A stretch of DNA of 64,000 nucleotides from Corynebacterium qintianiae. GTDB taxonomy: Bacteria > Actinomycetota > Actinomycetes > Mycobacteriales > Mycobacteriaceae. Positions 17,401 through 25,565 of this stretch are shown here, one piece after another. Position 1 is the stretch's first letter; each line of letters starts with the position of its first letter. The DNA is taken from assembly GCF_011038645.2 (NCBI RefSeq), contig NZ_CP064955.1:806001-870000 (forward strand). The letters are read 5' to 3'. A model generated the notes under the pieces. That model saw nothing but the letters and a program-made list of their open reading frames with translations, was not told the origin of the DNA and did no database searches. The position numbers and the translations under genes are program-made.

Positions 17401-18200
17401 GTGATCACCAGGGCAACCTTGGGCAGTTGGGAGAGCACCGGCTGGAAGCGGGCGGTGAGTTTGGCGGAGCGCATCTTCACGGCGTAAAGCCGCCGGCCGA
17501 GTTCGTCGAGGCGGTCGATCTCGCGGTCCTCGCGGCCGAACGCCTTGACCACGCGCACACCCGAGACTGTTTGTTCGACGTGGCTGGCTAGGTCGGCCGT
17601 GGTCTGCTGATTCACCCACGTGGCAGCGTAGAGAGCGGTGCGCGAGCGGTTCGCCTCCCACAGGATTAGCGGCATGAGCGCCAGGGAGAGTGCGGTGAGG
17701 CGCACGTCCATCGAAAACATGACCGCGACAGTCGCGGCGAGCTGCAGGGCCCGGGTGAAAAACATCGGCGCGGAGCCGAGGACCATGTGGAACTGGTTGA
17801 GGTCCGAGATGGAGCGCGACACGATTTGCCCGGTGACGATGTCGTCCTGGCCCGGGCCGTCGAGGCGGTGCAGGGTTCTCAGCAGACTGGTGCGCACCCA
17901 GCGCTGGGAGTTGGTGGACAACAGGCCCGACGTCCAGCGCCGGACCCAGCTCAGGGCGTAGGTCACCAGCGCCAGGCCGACCATGGCCCAGGCGATGGCG
18001 GGAACCGAGCCTGGCACGGTGCCCGTGGCGACGTCGATGGCGCGGCCGGTCAGGGCCGGTAGCGCCACCTGGGCGAACGCGGCGAGAAACGCGGTGCCGA
18101 AGGCGAGGGACGCGGCGGCTCGGTTGGCAGCCAGCGCGCGCCGGAGAAGGGAAGGCCCGCGCTTCGCGGACGCCGGATCAGTCACGGTTGCTGATCGCAC
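14490..18200 (-). CDS. Fused double ABC exporter (two TMD-NBD halves)
   Basis: A 1236-residue protein in which two half-exporters are joined head to tail. The first half has about six membrane segments, Walker A GPAGAGKS, signature LSGGQRQRVALARA and Walker B VMVLDDATSAID. The second has Walker A GPTGAGKS, signature LSSGQRQIIALARA and VVLLDEATATLD. The residue after the Walker B aspartate is Asp in the first and Glu in the second, suggesting one degenerate ATP site as in heterodimeric exporters. The substrate is unknown. GTG 18200 is used here; a second GTG at 18185 overlaps the upstream stop (TGA, 18178-18180) and would fit translational coupling. Confidence 0.9.
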   Translation of the reverse strand: MRSATVTDPASAKRGPSLLRRALAANRAAASLAFGTAFLAAFAQVALPALTGRAIDVATGTVPGSVPAIAWAMVGLALVTYALSWVRRWTSGLLSTNSQRWVRTSLLRTLHRLDGPGQDDIVTGQIVSRSISDLNQFHMVLGSAPMFFTRALQLAATVAVMFSMDVRLTALSLALMPLILWEANRSRTALYAATWVNQQTTADLASHVEQTVSGVRVVKAFGREDREIDRLDELGRRLYAVKMRSAKLTARFQPVLSQLPKVALVITIVAGGLIAVSGAITIGAFVAFTAYLTSMSSLMSMLTNQYVRLQMGMSSVDRLDQVLTLAPVRAEPVNPRPAPGGPVGISFDDVHFATGGHDVLRGFTLTAAAGETVAVIGPAGAGKSMAVQLAGAFYSPDAGSISLIDASSNRTDYASLRTSSIREKVTCVFDEAFLFSSSIRDNIAMGTNATDAEVREAARLARADEFIDKLADGYATLVGERGLTLSGGQRQRVALARALLSRPAVMVLDDATSAIDAENEATILGNLRSRLRGVTVIAVAHRQSTVDHADRVVIVDRGRVIADGPRDEIIATDAYRALMDPDPLPDAFGPEVAAEPTQADLWPEVEHVKREHIPTGGTGRGRSIAATPELLARVEKLPAATESPGLCDAKLLELRRPTSTFKVSNLFKAVRWLIAATVVLLIVGVLADLALPTLIRSAIDRGIAPGNPDALWTVGALALGVVVVAWAAEVLMTVFSSRSGERLLYGLRLRSYAHLQQLGLSYFERNLSGRIMTRMTTDIDTLSSFLQTGLAQAIVAVGTLIGVTVMLVATDGQLTLVALLAVPVIVAATVVFRILSKRYYHEARTQISHVNGEFAELIGGIRISQTHLAEPSAEAGFARESETYRRYRMRSVNLLALYFPGMQAISQVMTAVIIGVGAGRVESGDLSVGVLVAFTMYLSQLYGPIQQLGQTFDAWQQATVSFTRITDLLATRTTVPDTGIDPGARDAARGPLAFDGVSFSYAPEADKPATVLKNVDLTLEPGRTVALVGPTGAGKSTVIKLLARFYDPTEGVVRASTSDIARFPLSEWRRALAQVPQESYLFPGTVADNIAYGADAAAGTDVAAAVENAVRRIGALGVIATIPGGFNHAVGERGRGLSSGQRQIIALARAEMLEPDVVLLDEATATLDPATERAVLDAAEHTTSGRTSVIVAHRLATARRADRILVVSEGRIIEDGSHDQLLQAGGQYARMWAVHR

Positions 18201-19035
18201 CCTTGACGTAGGACAGGAATTCGCGCGGGGAGGAGGCGCGCTTGACCTTGCCCTCTTCGCTTGACTCTGTCGACGGCAGCGCCTCGAGGAACCGCGGCGG
18301 GATGGGGCCGAGCGAGGCGGCGATGTTGTCGGTGACTATGGAGGCGAGCTTGCGGTTGGCCACGGTCCCGGCAATGGCACCGATGCCCAGCGGGAGAAAC
18401 TTGCCCAGCCACGCGCGGCGCAGGCGCTTGGTTACGGAGCGCAAAGCGGTGCGGGTGAGGATGTTGTTGGCCTCCGTCAGGGTCGGGCCGGAAAAACGTG
18501 ACAGGATCGAGGCGCTTGTCAGGCCGGTTCCGTTGCCCAGGATGGAATCCACTACGGCGAGACCCTGGGTGCCGGTCAGCGCGACGAGCACGACCGCGCG
18601 GCGGCGCTCCGGGTCGTCGATGTCCACGCCGCGCAGGTAGGCGCTGGCCACGGTGTAAAAGGCCGCGAGGTCGAGGAACACTACTGATTCACCCGCCACG
18701 GCGGCGGCTCCCGTGACAAGCCCGATTCCCGGGACGGCGGCGGCGAGGCCGGCACCTGCACCCGTGCCTGAGACGGTAGTGCGGAAGTGGCGGTCCATTT
18801 TTTCCTGGATTTCCGCCGGCGTTGCGTCCGGGTTCTGGCGACGCAGCCAGTTCACGTACGCCTTGATGCTGCCGGACTGCAGGTGCACCGCCTTATCCAC
18901 CGCGGCGATGAAGCTTCGGCCGATGCGCCCGGATTCCTCCTCGAGCCTCCTCGGGTCGGAATTAACGGCGTCGGTGATAATCTCCTGCACTTCACCGTCG
19001 CCGCGTCGGTAGTTGTCCCTGCGTCCGAAAACCAT
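18178..19035 (-). CDS. Conserved protein of unknown function with hydrophobic central helices
   Basis: A 285-residue protein from ATG 19035, chosen for its AAGGAGAA ribosome site; the open frame extends further upstream but into the divergent esterase gene. After a polar N-terminus there is a glycine/alanine-rich hydrophobic region (TGAGAGLAAAVPGIGLVTGA and VVFLDLAAFYTVASAYLRGV) reminiscent of the EcsC-like membrane-associated proteins, then a basic stretch (TKRLRRAWLGKFLPLGIGAI). Its stop overlaps the start region of the downstream double ABC exporter, so the two are co-transcribed and it may be an accessory factor (inference). Confidence 0.65.
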   Translation of the reverse strand: MVFGRRDNYRRGDGEVQEIITDAVNSDPRRLEEESGRIGRSFIAAVDKAVHLQSGSIKAYVNWLRRQNPDATPAEIQEKMDRHFRTTVSGTGAGAGLAAAVPGIGLVTGAAAVAGESVVFLDLAAFYTVASAYLRGVDIDDPERRRAVVLVALTGTQGLAVVDSILGNGTGLTSASILSRFSGPTLTEANNILTRTALRSVTKRLRRAWLGKFLPLGIGAIAGTVANRKLASIVTDNIAASLGPIPPRFLEALPSTESSEEGKVKRASSPREFLSYVKGAISNRD

Positions 19036-19132
19036 CGTGTTCTCCTTGTCTGAAGTAAGCTCGCTCAAGTTTAGAAGATGGGATAAACATCCCGTCAGTG
19101 TCGATGAGGTGGGGCGGTGAAGCGCAGGGGCG

Positions 19133-20716
19133 ATGGAGCAGGCTGAGAGCGTGGTTGTGCCCACCGCGGCTGGCGCGGTCCGGGGAGTGGTGGACGGCGT
19201 CACCGGAGCACGAACGTGGCGCGGCGTGCCTTTCGGAGACTCCACGGCGGGCCCCCAGCGATTCCGCGCGCCGCGCCCAGCCACACCTTGGGTGGGTGTC
19301 CGCGAGACCGCCGAGTACGCCCCGCCGGCGATGCAGCGCACGTTCGGCTTCAAGGATGTCGTAGTCGGTACCGAGGACTGCCTCACTCTCGACATTGTGC
19401 GCCCAGACACCGACGACGTGCTGCCCGTGGTGGCGTATTTCCACGGCGGCACGTTCGTCACCGGCGCCTCTCACGAGCGGGTGCTCCAGGGCCACCACCT
19501 CTCCCAGGCCACGGACGTGGTGTACGTGTCGGTCAACTTTCGCCTGGGCGTGCTCGGTTACCTCGACGTGCGCTCGGTAGGTCAGGACTGCGCGGCGAAC
19601 CCGGGGCTGCTGGACCAGATCCTCGCTCTGCGCTGGATCCAGCAGAACATCGGTTTCTTCGGCGGGGATCCGGATTCAGTGACCATCATGGGTGAATCAG
19701 CCGGCGGAGCGGCGGTGATCCACCTCATGTGCGCACCGGCGGCGCGCGGGTTGTTCCACCGGGCCATCGCGCAGTCGCCGCCGTCGGCAAGCGTGCACTC
19801 GCGCGTCCAAGCCGCGATGTGGGTGCGCAAGCTTATCGACGGCATGGGAATGTCCCGGGACGCCACCCTCGCGGACTTGCGCGGGGTAGACGCCGAGGAG
19901 CTTGTGAGGGTCGGGCACTCAATGCTGCTGACCGGCAAGGAAGTGGTGCAGTTCAATACCGCGTTCATGCCCACCGTGGACGGCACGACACTGCCCGGCC
20001 ACCCAATCGACGTGTTCGAGGCCGGGGACCAGGCGGCGGTGCCCCTCATTATCGGCACGAACTCCGACGAAGCCAGTTTTGCCAAGGCGATGTACCAGAC
20101 CACGAGATCGCGCCAGCGCGCCGCGCGCCGGGCACTCGATAATTTTGACGCGGACAACGCGCACCTGGTGATGGAGGCGTACGGCTACGCGGGCGGCCGC
20201 GCAGACTTTGCCGAGTTGATCGCCGACGCGGTGTTCTGGGCGCCGTCGGTGATGCTGGCTACGGCGCACCGGCGCGCGGCGCCGACGTGGATGTACCGCT
20301 TCGACTACGCCTCGGCGGCGATGCGGCTGCTGGGTTTGGGTGCGATCCACTCGGCTGACCTCGTGGCCGTGTTCGGGGACCCGTTTGCCACGCGCATGTC
20401 CCGTTTCGACCGTTTCGGTTCCCGCAGCGGTTTCGACGAGGTCAGCCGAGCAATGCAGGCGCACTGGGGGAGCTTTTTCCATACGGGTCAGCCGGGGCAG
20501 GAGTGGCCGGTGTACGGGTTCCGCCGCGACGACGGCCCGGGTCGGGCCACCGCAGTGTTCGGGCAGGACGTGGTGGTGGAGTACGACCCGAAAAGCGCCC
20601 AGCGTCTCGCCTGGGAGGGTTTCGACATGCGGGAGTGGGGCAATAACAGGGAGGACCTGATGGAGTCGCTGGCGGAGTTTTTCGGGTTCGACTTGCCCGA
20701 CAGTGACGACGAGTAA
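19133..20716 (+). CDS. Type B carboxylesterase
   Basis: A 527-residue alpha/beta hydrolase of the carboxylesterase type B / p-nitrobenzyl esterase family. Seen are TWRGVPFGDSTAGPQRFRAP near the N-terminus, the oxyanion-hole segment YFHGGTFVTG, the nucleophile elbow GESAGGA (serine about residue 190), GTNSDEASFA and a possible histidine loop AIHSADLVAVFGDP. No signal peptide is seen, so it should be cytoplasmic. The natural ester substrate is unknown. AGGGGCG precedes the ATG. The gene is divergent from the exporter operon. Confidence 0.88.
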   Translation: MEQAESVVVPTAAGAVRGVVDGVTGARTWRGVPFGDSTAGPQRFRAPRPATPWVGVRETAEYAPPAMQRTFGFKDVVVGTEDCLTLDIVRPDTDDVLPVVAYFHGGTFVTGASHERVLQGHHLSQATDVVYVSVNFRLGVLGYLDVRSVGQDCAANPGLLDQILALRWIQQNIGFFGGDPDSVTIMGESAGGAAVIHLMCAPAARGLFHRAIAQSPPSASVHSRVQAAMWVRKLIDGMGMSRDATLADLRGVDAEELVRVGHSMLLTGKEVVQFNTAFMPTVDGTTLPGHPIDVFEAGDQAAVPLIIGTNSDEASFAKAMYQTTRSRQRAARRALDNFDADNAHLVMEAYGYAGGRADFAELIADAVFWAPSVMLATAHRRAAPTWMYRFDYASAAMRLLGLGAIHSADLVAVFGDPFATRMSRFDRFGSRSGFDEVSRAMQAHWGSFFHTGQPGQEWPVYGFRRDDGPGRATAVFGQDVVVEYDPKSAQRLAWEGFDMREWGNNREDLMESLAEFFGFDLPDSDDE

Positions 20717-20831
20717 GCACGATGAACTGACAATACCCAGTGTTGCGCGGGCGCTAGCGGGTAATCGTCGCTAGGCTGGGGCCGTCAATCTGACATGCTC
20801 CAATCACCCCTTTTGGAAGGAATGGTTCGCC

Positions 20832-21800
20832 GTGAGCTTTTTCGAGGACATCGCCGCCGCCCTTGACCGCGACGGCATCGAATCGCGCGTCCACGATGAA
20901 ACCATGTTCGTGCCGATCACGGCCGATGTGGAGATCCAGTTCGTGGAGATCGACCCGCACCTTCCGGCGGCGAACGTCTACATTGCGGCCGCCGACGTGG
21001 ACGAGGATGACGACGAATTCGAGGCTGTGCTGGTTTCCGTTGTGTTCTCAGTGGAGGACGCGGTGAACACGGTGGGCGACCATGTGGCCACGGACCAGGT
21101 GGTGACCGTCCTGCGCGATCTCCACGAGGCGACGGACGAGCGCATCAGCGACCTCGAGTTTTTCCCCGACCCGGTGAACAACCAGCTCATGCGCGCGGAG
21201 GTGGGGGAAAGCGCCGAGCTGCAGGTGCTGGTCGAGGTTGTTGACGGCGAGCCGTGCGCATCGGTGACGTTCGTCGCTTTATCGGACAACTACGACGATC
21301 TCATGGATGACGCCATCGGTGAGCTGTGGGAGTCTGACGGAGATGCCGAGCTCACAGACGAGGACCGTCTGCGGCTGTTCGAGACGATCCACGCCGAGGC
21401 CGTCTCCGAGTCGGAGGTGCTGGTGTTGGGGACATTCTCGGATTTTGACCGGCTTTTCGACGTGCTCTCGCTCGCCGCGGACCAAGCTGGGGAGTGGGAG
21501 TCCCAGTTGCTTCCCGTCGAGGACGGTTTCGACGAGCCGGAGGTATACGACATTTTCGGACGCGACGGGCTGGACGACGACCTCGCGGAGCTCGTGGGCG
21601 GGGACGATGAAGAAGATGACGACTTCGACTACGACGACGAGGACGACGAAGAGGATGACTCAGTGGATGCCGACGACGCCGGCAGCCTGAGCGGCAATTC
21701 GGCGCTGTCGCCCGATACGTCCGAGACAGCCTCGGCGGGCCGGATCGGTAAGACCGAGATCGACTCGGGCACCCAGGTACCGGTGGAGGACGAGGTTTAA
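20832..21800 (+). CDS. Acidic protein of unknown function
   Basis: A 322-residue protein from GTG 20832 with an AAGGAA ribosome site. The first 240 residues look like two related alpha/beta units (SFFEDIAAALDRDGIESRVH and, later, VVTVLRDLHEATDERISDLE), loosely like YbjN-type chaperone folds. The C-terminal 80 residues are dominated by Asp and Glu (for example DEEDDDFDYDDEDDEED). No enzymatic motif, signal peptide or membrane segment is visible. The gene is convergent with the next one. A YbjN-like assignment is a guess. Confidence 0.6.
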   Translation: MSFFEDIAAALDRDGIESRVHDETMFVPITADVEIQFVEIDPHLPAANVYIAAADVDEDDDEFEAVLVSVVFSVEDAVNTVGDHVATDQVVTVLRDLHEATDERISDLEFFPDPVNNQLMRAEVGESAELQVLVEVVDGEPCASVTFVALSDNYDDLMDDAIGELWESDGDAELTDEDRLRLFETIHAEAVSESEVLVLGTFSDFDRLFDVLSLAADQAGEWESQLLPVEDGFDEPEVYDIFGRDGLDDDLAELVGGDDEEDDDFDYDDEDDEEDDSVDADDAGSLSGNSALSPDTSETASAGRIGKTEIDSGTQVPVEDEV

Positions 21801-21812
21801 CCTCGGTGAGAA

Positions 21813-22286
21813 CTAGGCCGCAGTCATTCCGTCGAACATGGAGGGTGGGGAGTAGACGGGTTGGAAGCTACCGTCTGCCAGCCACACGTAGGTTGCGGTT
21901 CGGTTCGAGGGGATTTCGTGCACCGACTCGATGCAGTCCTCGGTGACGAGGGCGCGCACCCACGCCTCTGTGAGGGTGCGGTCGGCGGGCGCTCCGGTGT
22001 CGTCTGAGATCCTCAGCTCGATGAGATAGGCGGGCACCTGCGTTTCTCCCCAGCCCTGGATTCGGGCTCGGGCGCGGGGCCCGACGCGCCGGCGGCTTAC
22101 CGCCGCGCTGAGTTTTGGCCCGTGCCGCAATGGCGGGAGTGCTTTGACCGGCGGGCGCCACGCTGCGGACGGCCTAGCGAGGGAGCGCGGGTGGTGGATG
22201 ATTGTTCGGAGATCGTCCAAGGCAAGGGGGTGGCGGTTGATGATGTCGGAGGCGAGGGTGTGGGAATCGGCAATGTTGTTTGTCAT
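21813..22286 (-). CDS. Hypothetical protein
   Basis: A 157-residue protein from ATG 22286 (MTNNIADSHTLASDIINRHP); the frame is open upstream into the intergenic region but looks non-conserved there. The first half is basic and low in recognisable structure. The second half (YLIELRISDDTGAPADRTLT ... RTATYVWLADGSFQPVY) reads like a compact alpha/beta domain. I do not recognise the family. It is divergent from an MFS transporter gene across an intergenic region that holds a LexA-like palindrome. Confidence 0.55.
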   Translation of the reverse strand: MTNNIADSHTLASDIINRHPLALDDLRTIIHHPRSLARPSAAWRPPVKALPPLRHGPKLSAAVSRRRVGPRARARIQGWGETQVPAYLIELRISDDTGAPADRTLTEAWVRALVTEDCIESVHEIPSNRTATYVWLADGSFQPVYSPPSMFDGMTAA

Positions 22287-22329
22287 GTCTGGCACCGTAG
22301 AACACGGGTGCGACATCCCGGGGCAAAAT

Positions 22330-22345
22330 TGGAACACTTGTTCTA
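22330..22345. promoter_or_regulatory. LexA-like (SOS box-like) palindrome
   Basis: TGGAACACTTGTTCTA matches 12 of the 14 defined positions of the corynebacterial/mycobacterial LexA box (TCGAAC/A-A-N2-TGTTCGA); the mismatches are the second and fifteenth bases. It lies 44 bases from one divergent gene start (22286) and 52 from the other (22397). Confidence 0.4.
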
Positions 22346-22396
22346 ACTTTGACCTGAATTCCGCACTTCGGCGAATCGGACTAGCCTTGCTTGCAT

Positions 22397-23611
22397 ATGC
22401 CTGAAAAATACGACACGTCCGGGGCTGCGCCTCGCATCCCGCGGACAATCTGGGTTCTCACCTCGGCGGCGTTCATCATTGCCCTCGGATACGGGTTTAT
22501 CGCGCCCATCCTGCCGCAGTTCACTGCCAGCTTCGGCGTGTCCTTGGCCGCCGCGGGCGCCGTGGTCTCCGTCTTCGCGGCCGCGCGTCTCATCGGCGCA
22601 CCCGGGGCCGGCATCTTGGTGGACAAGCTCGGTTCAAGGCCCGTTTACATCGCGGGTTTGCTGATTGTCGCAGTTTCCACCTTTCTCGTCGCGTTCGCGC
22701 AGGCGTACTGGCACGTCTTCGCGTTGCGCTTCATCGCTGGCTTCGGATCGACAATGTTTACGCTGTCTGCTCAGGCGCTCATCGTGCGGGCGGCACCCCC
22801 GACGATCCGTGGCCGCGCTAGCGCTGTCTACGCTTCCGCCTTCCTGTTGGGGAACATCGTGGGTCCGATTATCGGGGCTCTGCTGGCGTCGCTAGGCTTC
22901 CGCATCCCGTTCGCGGTCTATGGCATCGGCGTGGGGATCGCAGCGCTGACGGTGTGGGTGTTTACTTCCACCCCGCGCGGGCGCGCGGCGCTCCCGCCGA
23001 AACTCCCGCCGATGCGCTTCGCTGACGCGATCACCCTGCCCACCTATCAGAGCCTGCTTACCTCCGGGTTTGCCAACGGCTGGGCCAACTTCGGCGCGCG
23101 CGTGGCGGTGCTGCCACTGTTCGCGGCCAGTGTGTTCGCCAACGGTGCCGCCGCATCGGGTCTCGCGCTGACCGCCTTCGCCATCGGCACCGCCGTGACC
23201 CTCCAGTTCTCTGGACGCCTCGCCGACCAGATCGGGCGCAAGCCGCTTATCATCGCCGGTCTTGCTGCCACGACCGTGTTCACCGGTTCCCTCGGGTTGG
23301 CCACCAGCCTGTGGTCGCTGCTGCTCATGTCCGTGCTCGCGGGCGTCGGCGGCGGCCTGATGAACCCGGCGCAACAGGCCACGCTGGCGGACACCGTCGG
23401 CAACGAGCGCTCCGGCGGCAAGGCGCTCTCGGCCTTCCAGATGACGATGGATGCGGGCCAGATCTGTGCGCCCCTCGTCGTTGGTACGCTTGCGGAACTC
23501 TACGGCTTCGGCGTCGCGTTCGCCTCCTGCGGTGCCGTGACGCTGCTGGCGTTGATCGTGTGGCTGCTCCGCGGCCAGGAAACCCGCACACCCGACAAGG
23601 AGACGGCATGA
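22397..23611 (+). CDS. MFS transporter
   Basis: A 404-residue major facilitator with about 12 predicted membrane segments. The first segment TSAAFIIALGYGFIAPILPQ is followed by the loop motif GAGILVDKLGSRPVY (family motif A, D-x-x-G-x-R), repeated in the second half as GRLADQIGRKPLI. The type resembles drug or metabolite efflux proteins. Its stop overlaps the start of the nucleoside hydrolase gene (ATGA), so the two are translationally coupled; transport of nucleosides or bases is a reasonable inference. An in-frame TTG two codons upstream is possible but less likely. Confidence 0.88.
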   Translation: MPEKYDTSGAAPRIPRTIWVLTSAAFIIALGYGFIAPILPQFTASFGVSLAAAGAVVSVFAAARLIGAPGAGILVDKLGSRPVYIAGLLIVAVSTFLVAFAQAYWHVFALRFIAGFGSTMFTLSAQALIVRAAPPTIRGRASAVYASAFLLGNIVGPIIGALLASLGFRIPFAVYGIGVGIAALTVWVFTSTPRGRAALPPKLPPMRFADAITLPTYQSLLTSGFANGWANFGARVAVLPLFAASVFANGAAASGLALTAFAIGTAVTLQFSGRLADQIGRKPLIIAGLAATTVFTGSLGLATSLWSLLLMSVLAGVGGGLMNPAQQATLADTVGNERSGGKALSAFQMTMDAGQICAPLVVGTLAELYGFGVAFASCGAVTLLALIVWLLRGQETRTPDKETA

Positions 23612-24591
23612 AGCGCATCATCATCGACTGCGACCCCGGCATTGACGACACCCTGGCCCTGATCTACCTCGCCGCCGCCCACCACGAGGGTGCGATCGAG
23701 CTCGAGGCAGTGACCACCACCGCCGGCAACGTCGGCGCGCAGCAGTGCGCCGTCAACGCCGCGTGGGTTCTGTCTGAGTGCGGCCTACGCACAATTCCGC
23801 TGGCCGCGGGGATGCCCGGCCCGCTGGAAGTGGAGTTGACCACAACTCCCGAGACTCACGGGGACACTGGCCTCGGGTACGTCTCCGCACCCGCGCGCCA
23901 CGTGGAGACGGACTGGGATGCGCTGTGGTGCGATGCCATCGACCGCGGTACGGACGACCTGCATCTCATTGTCACTGGCCCGATGACGAACCTCGCCGCG
24001 TTCCGCAGGCTCCACCCGCGCCACTTCACCCAGCTGAAACACATCACCGTCATGGGCGGGGCGGTCGACTACCCGGGCAACACCACCGAGACCGCGGAGT
24101 GGAACTTCTGGGTCGACCCGCACGCCGCGCGCGAGGTCCTCGCGCACGCCCCGACGCCTGTCACGCTGTGTTCTCTCGGGGTGACGGAGACGATGGTGCT
24201 TGATCCGGAGGCGTTGGCACGGGTCGTCGATACGCTTGGGCCCGCTCCGATCGCGCGCTCGCTGTCCGAGATCCTGCGCTTCTACTTCGAGTTCCACGAC
24301 GACGAAGGGTTGGGGTACCTCGCGCAGGTCCATGACCTGCTCACGGTCCAGGTTGCGCTGGGCACGACGCTTTTCGACGCCCAACCGCACGCCCTGGATG
24401 TCCACGCCGTCACCGGTGAGTTGCGCGGAACGTCGTTCGTTGCGGGCGGAAAAACCAACGCTCGGGTGGTCTCGCGCGCGGATACGGGGGCAGCCCACGC
24501 GGAGTTTCTGCGGGCCTGCGGCGTGCACGCGAAGTTTTTCGGCGGCAGCGGCGAGCTGGACGCGGCCCGCCACGCGCGCGCCGAGGACTAG
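23608..24591 (+). CDS. Nucleoside hydrolase (IunH family)
   Basis: A 327-residue protein starting MKRIIIDCDPGIDDTLAL, whose DPGIDD cluster is the calcium-binding signature of inosine-uridine preferring nucleoside hydrolases. Further family stretches are TTTAGNVGAQQCAVNA, IVTGPMTNLAAF and HITVMGGAV, with EWNFWVDPHAA supplying a further calcium-site aspartate. It splits ribonucleosides into base and ribose for salvage. It overlaps the upstream MFS gene by 4 bases and its stop overlaps that of ldh on the other strand. Confidence 0.92.
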   Translation: MKRIIIDCDPGIDDTLALIYLAAAHHEGAIELEAVTTTAGNVGAQQCAVNAAWVLSECGLRTIPLAAGMPGPLEVELTTTPETHGDTGLGYVSAPARHVETDWDALWCDAIDRGTDDLHLIVTGPMTNLAAFRRLHPRHFTQLKHITVMGGAVDYPGNTTETAEWNFWVDPHAAREVLAHAPTPVTLCSLGVTETMVLDPEALARVVDTLGPAPIARSLSEILRFYFEFHDDEGLGYLAQVHDLLTVQVALGTTLFDAQPHALDVHAVTGELRGTSFVAGGKTNARVVSRADTGAAHAEFLRACGVHAKFFGGSGELDAARHARAED

Positions 24592-25553
24592 CCGGTCAGG
24601 CCCGTCGACTCGACAACGCGGCGCAGTGTGCTCGCGGAGGCGTCGAACTGCTCGAACTCCGCCTCGCTCAAGCGCAGTTCGACGACGTTGCGCACCCCGC
24701 CGCGGTTGAGGATGGTGGGGGTGCCGATGTAGATGTCGCTGCGCGCGTACTCGCCTTGAAGCAGCGCGGAGACCGGTAGCGCCACGTCCTCGTTGCGCAG
24801 GATCGCGCGGGTGATGCGGGCGAGGGCGGACCCGATCCCGAACGACGTGTTGCCCTTGCGGCGGATGATGTCGTAGGCGGCATCGCGGGTTTCCCGGAAC
24901 ATCTGGTCGATATCGTCGTAGATATGCGGGTTCGTCTCGGCGGCCTTCTCCACGAGGCGGGGGATGGGGACACCGGCGATGCTTCCCGAGGACATGACGG
25001 GAAGCTCGGAATCCCCGTGCTCCCCGATGACGTAGGCGTGGACCGCAGACGGGGCGATATCGAAGCGCCGGCTGAGGTTGTGGCGCCAGCGGGCGGTGTC
25101 CAACACAGTGCCGGAGCCGATGACCTGGTCGGACGGCAACCCGGTCTGTTTCCATGTGACGTAGGTGAGGACGTCGACCGGGTTGGTGGCAACGAGGTAA
25201 ATGCCGTTGAAGCCGTTGCCCATGACTTGGCGGTTGATGGACGCGAAGATCTCCTGGTTGCGCGAGATCAGATCGAGGCGGGTCTCACCGTCGCGCTGAG
25301 CCACCCCGGCGCAATTGACCACCATTGCGGCGTCGCGGCAGTCCGCGTACTCGCCGACAGTGACCTGGATGTTGTGGCCGGAGAAGGGAACGGAGTGTGA
25401 GAGGTCCTCCACCTGCGCCCACGTCATGTCCTCGTCGATGTCGATAATGGCCAAGTGGTCGGTCAGGCCCTGGTTCAAAATGGCGTAGGCGTACGCGATG
25501 CCGACGGCTCCCGCGCCGATCAGCACGACCTTGTTGCCCTGTGTCACGTTCAT
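24588..25553 (-). CDS. ldh: L-lactate dehydrogenase
   Basis: A 321-residue NAD-dependent lactate dehydrogenase. The Rossmann motif VVLIGAGAVGIAYAYAILNQ lies at the N-terminus. The nucleotide/substrate loop DCRDAAMVVNCAGVAQRDGE, the TNPVDVLTYVTWKQTGLP stretch and the active-site histidine in VIGEHGDSELPVMSSGSIAG are all present, so the enzyme looks intact. It reduces pyruvate to L-lactate at the end of fermentation. It lies 12 bases after the glpD remnant on the same strand, with no clear terminator between. Confidence 0.95.
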   Translation of the reverse strand: MNVTQGNKVVLIGAGAVGIAYAYAILNQGLTDHLAIIDIDEDMTWAQVEDLSHSVPFSGHNIQVTVGEYADCRDAAMVVNCAGVAQRDGETRLDLISRNQEIFASINRQVMGNGFNGIYLVATNPVDVLTYVTWKQTGLPSDQVIGSGTVLDTARWRHNLSRRFDIAPSAVHAYVIGEHGDSELPVMSSGSIAGVPIPRLVEKAAETNPHIYDDIDQMFRETRDAAYDIIRRKGNTSFGIGSALARITRAILRNEDVALPVSALLQGEYARSDIYIGTPTILNRGGVRNVVELRLSEAEFEQFDASASTLRRVVESTGLTG

Positions 25554-25565
25554 GGTCTGCAGAGT

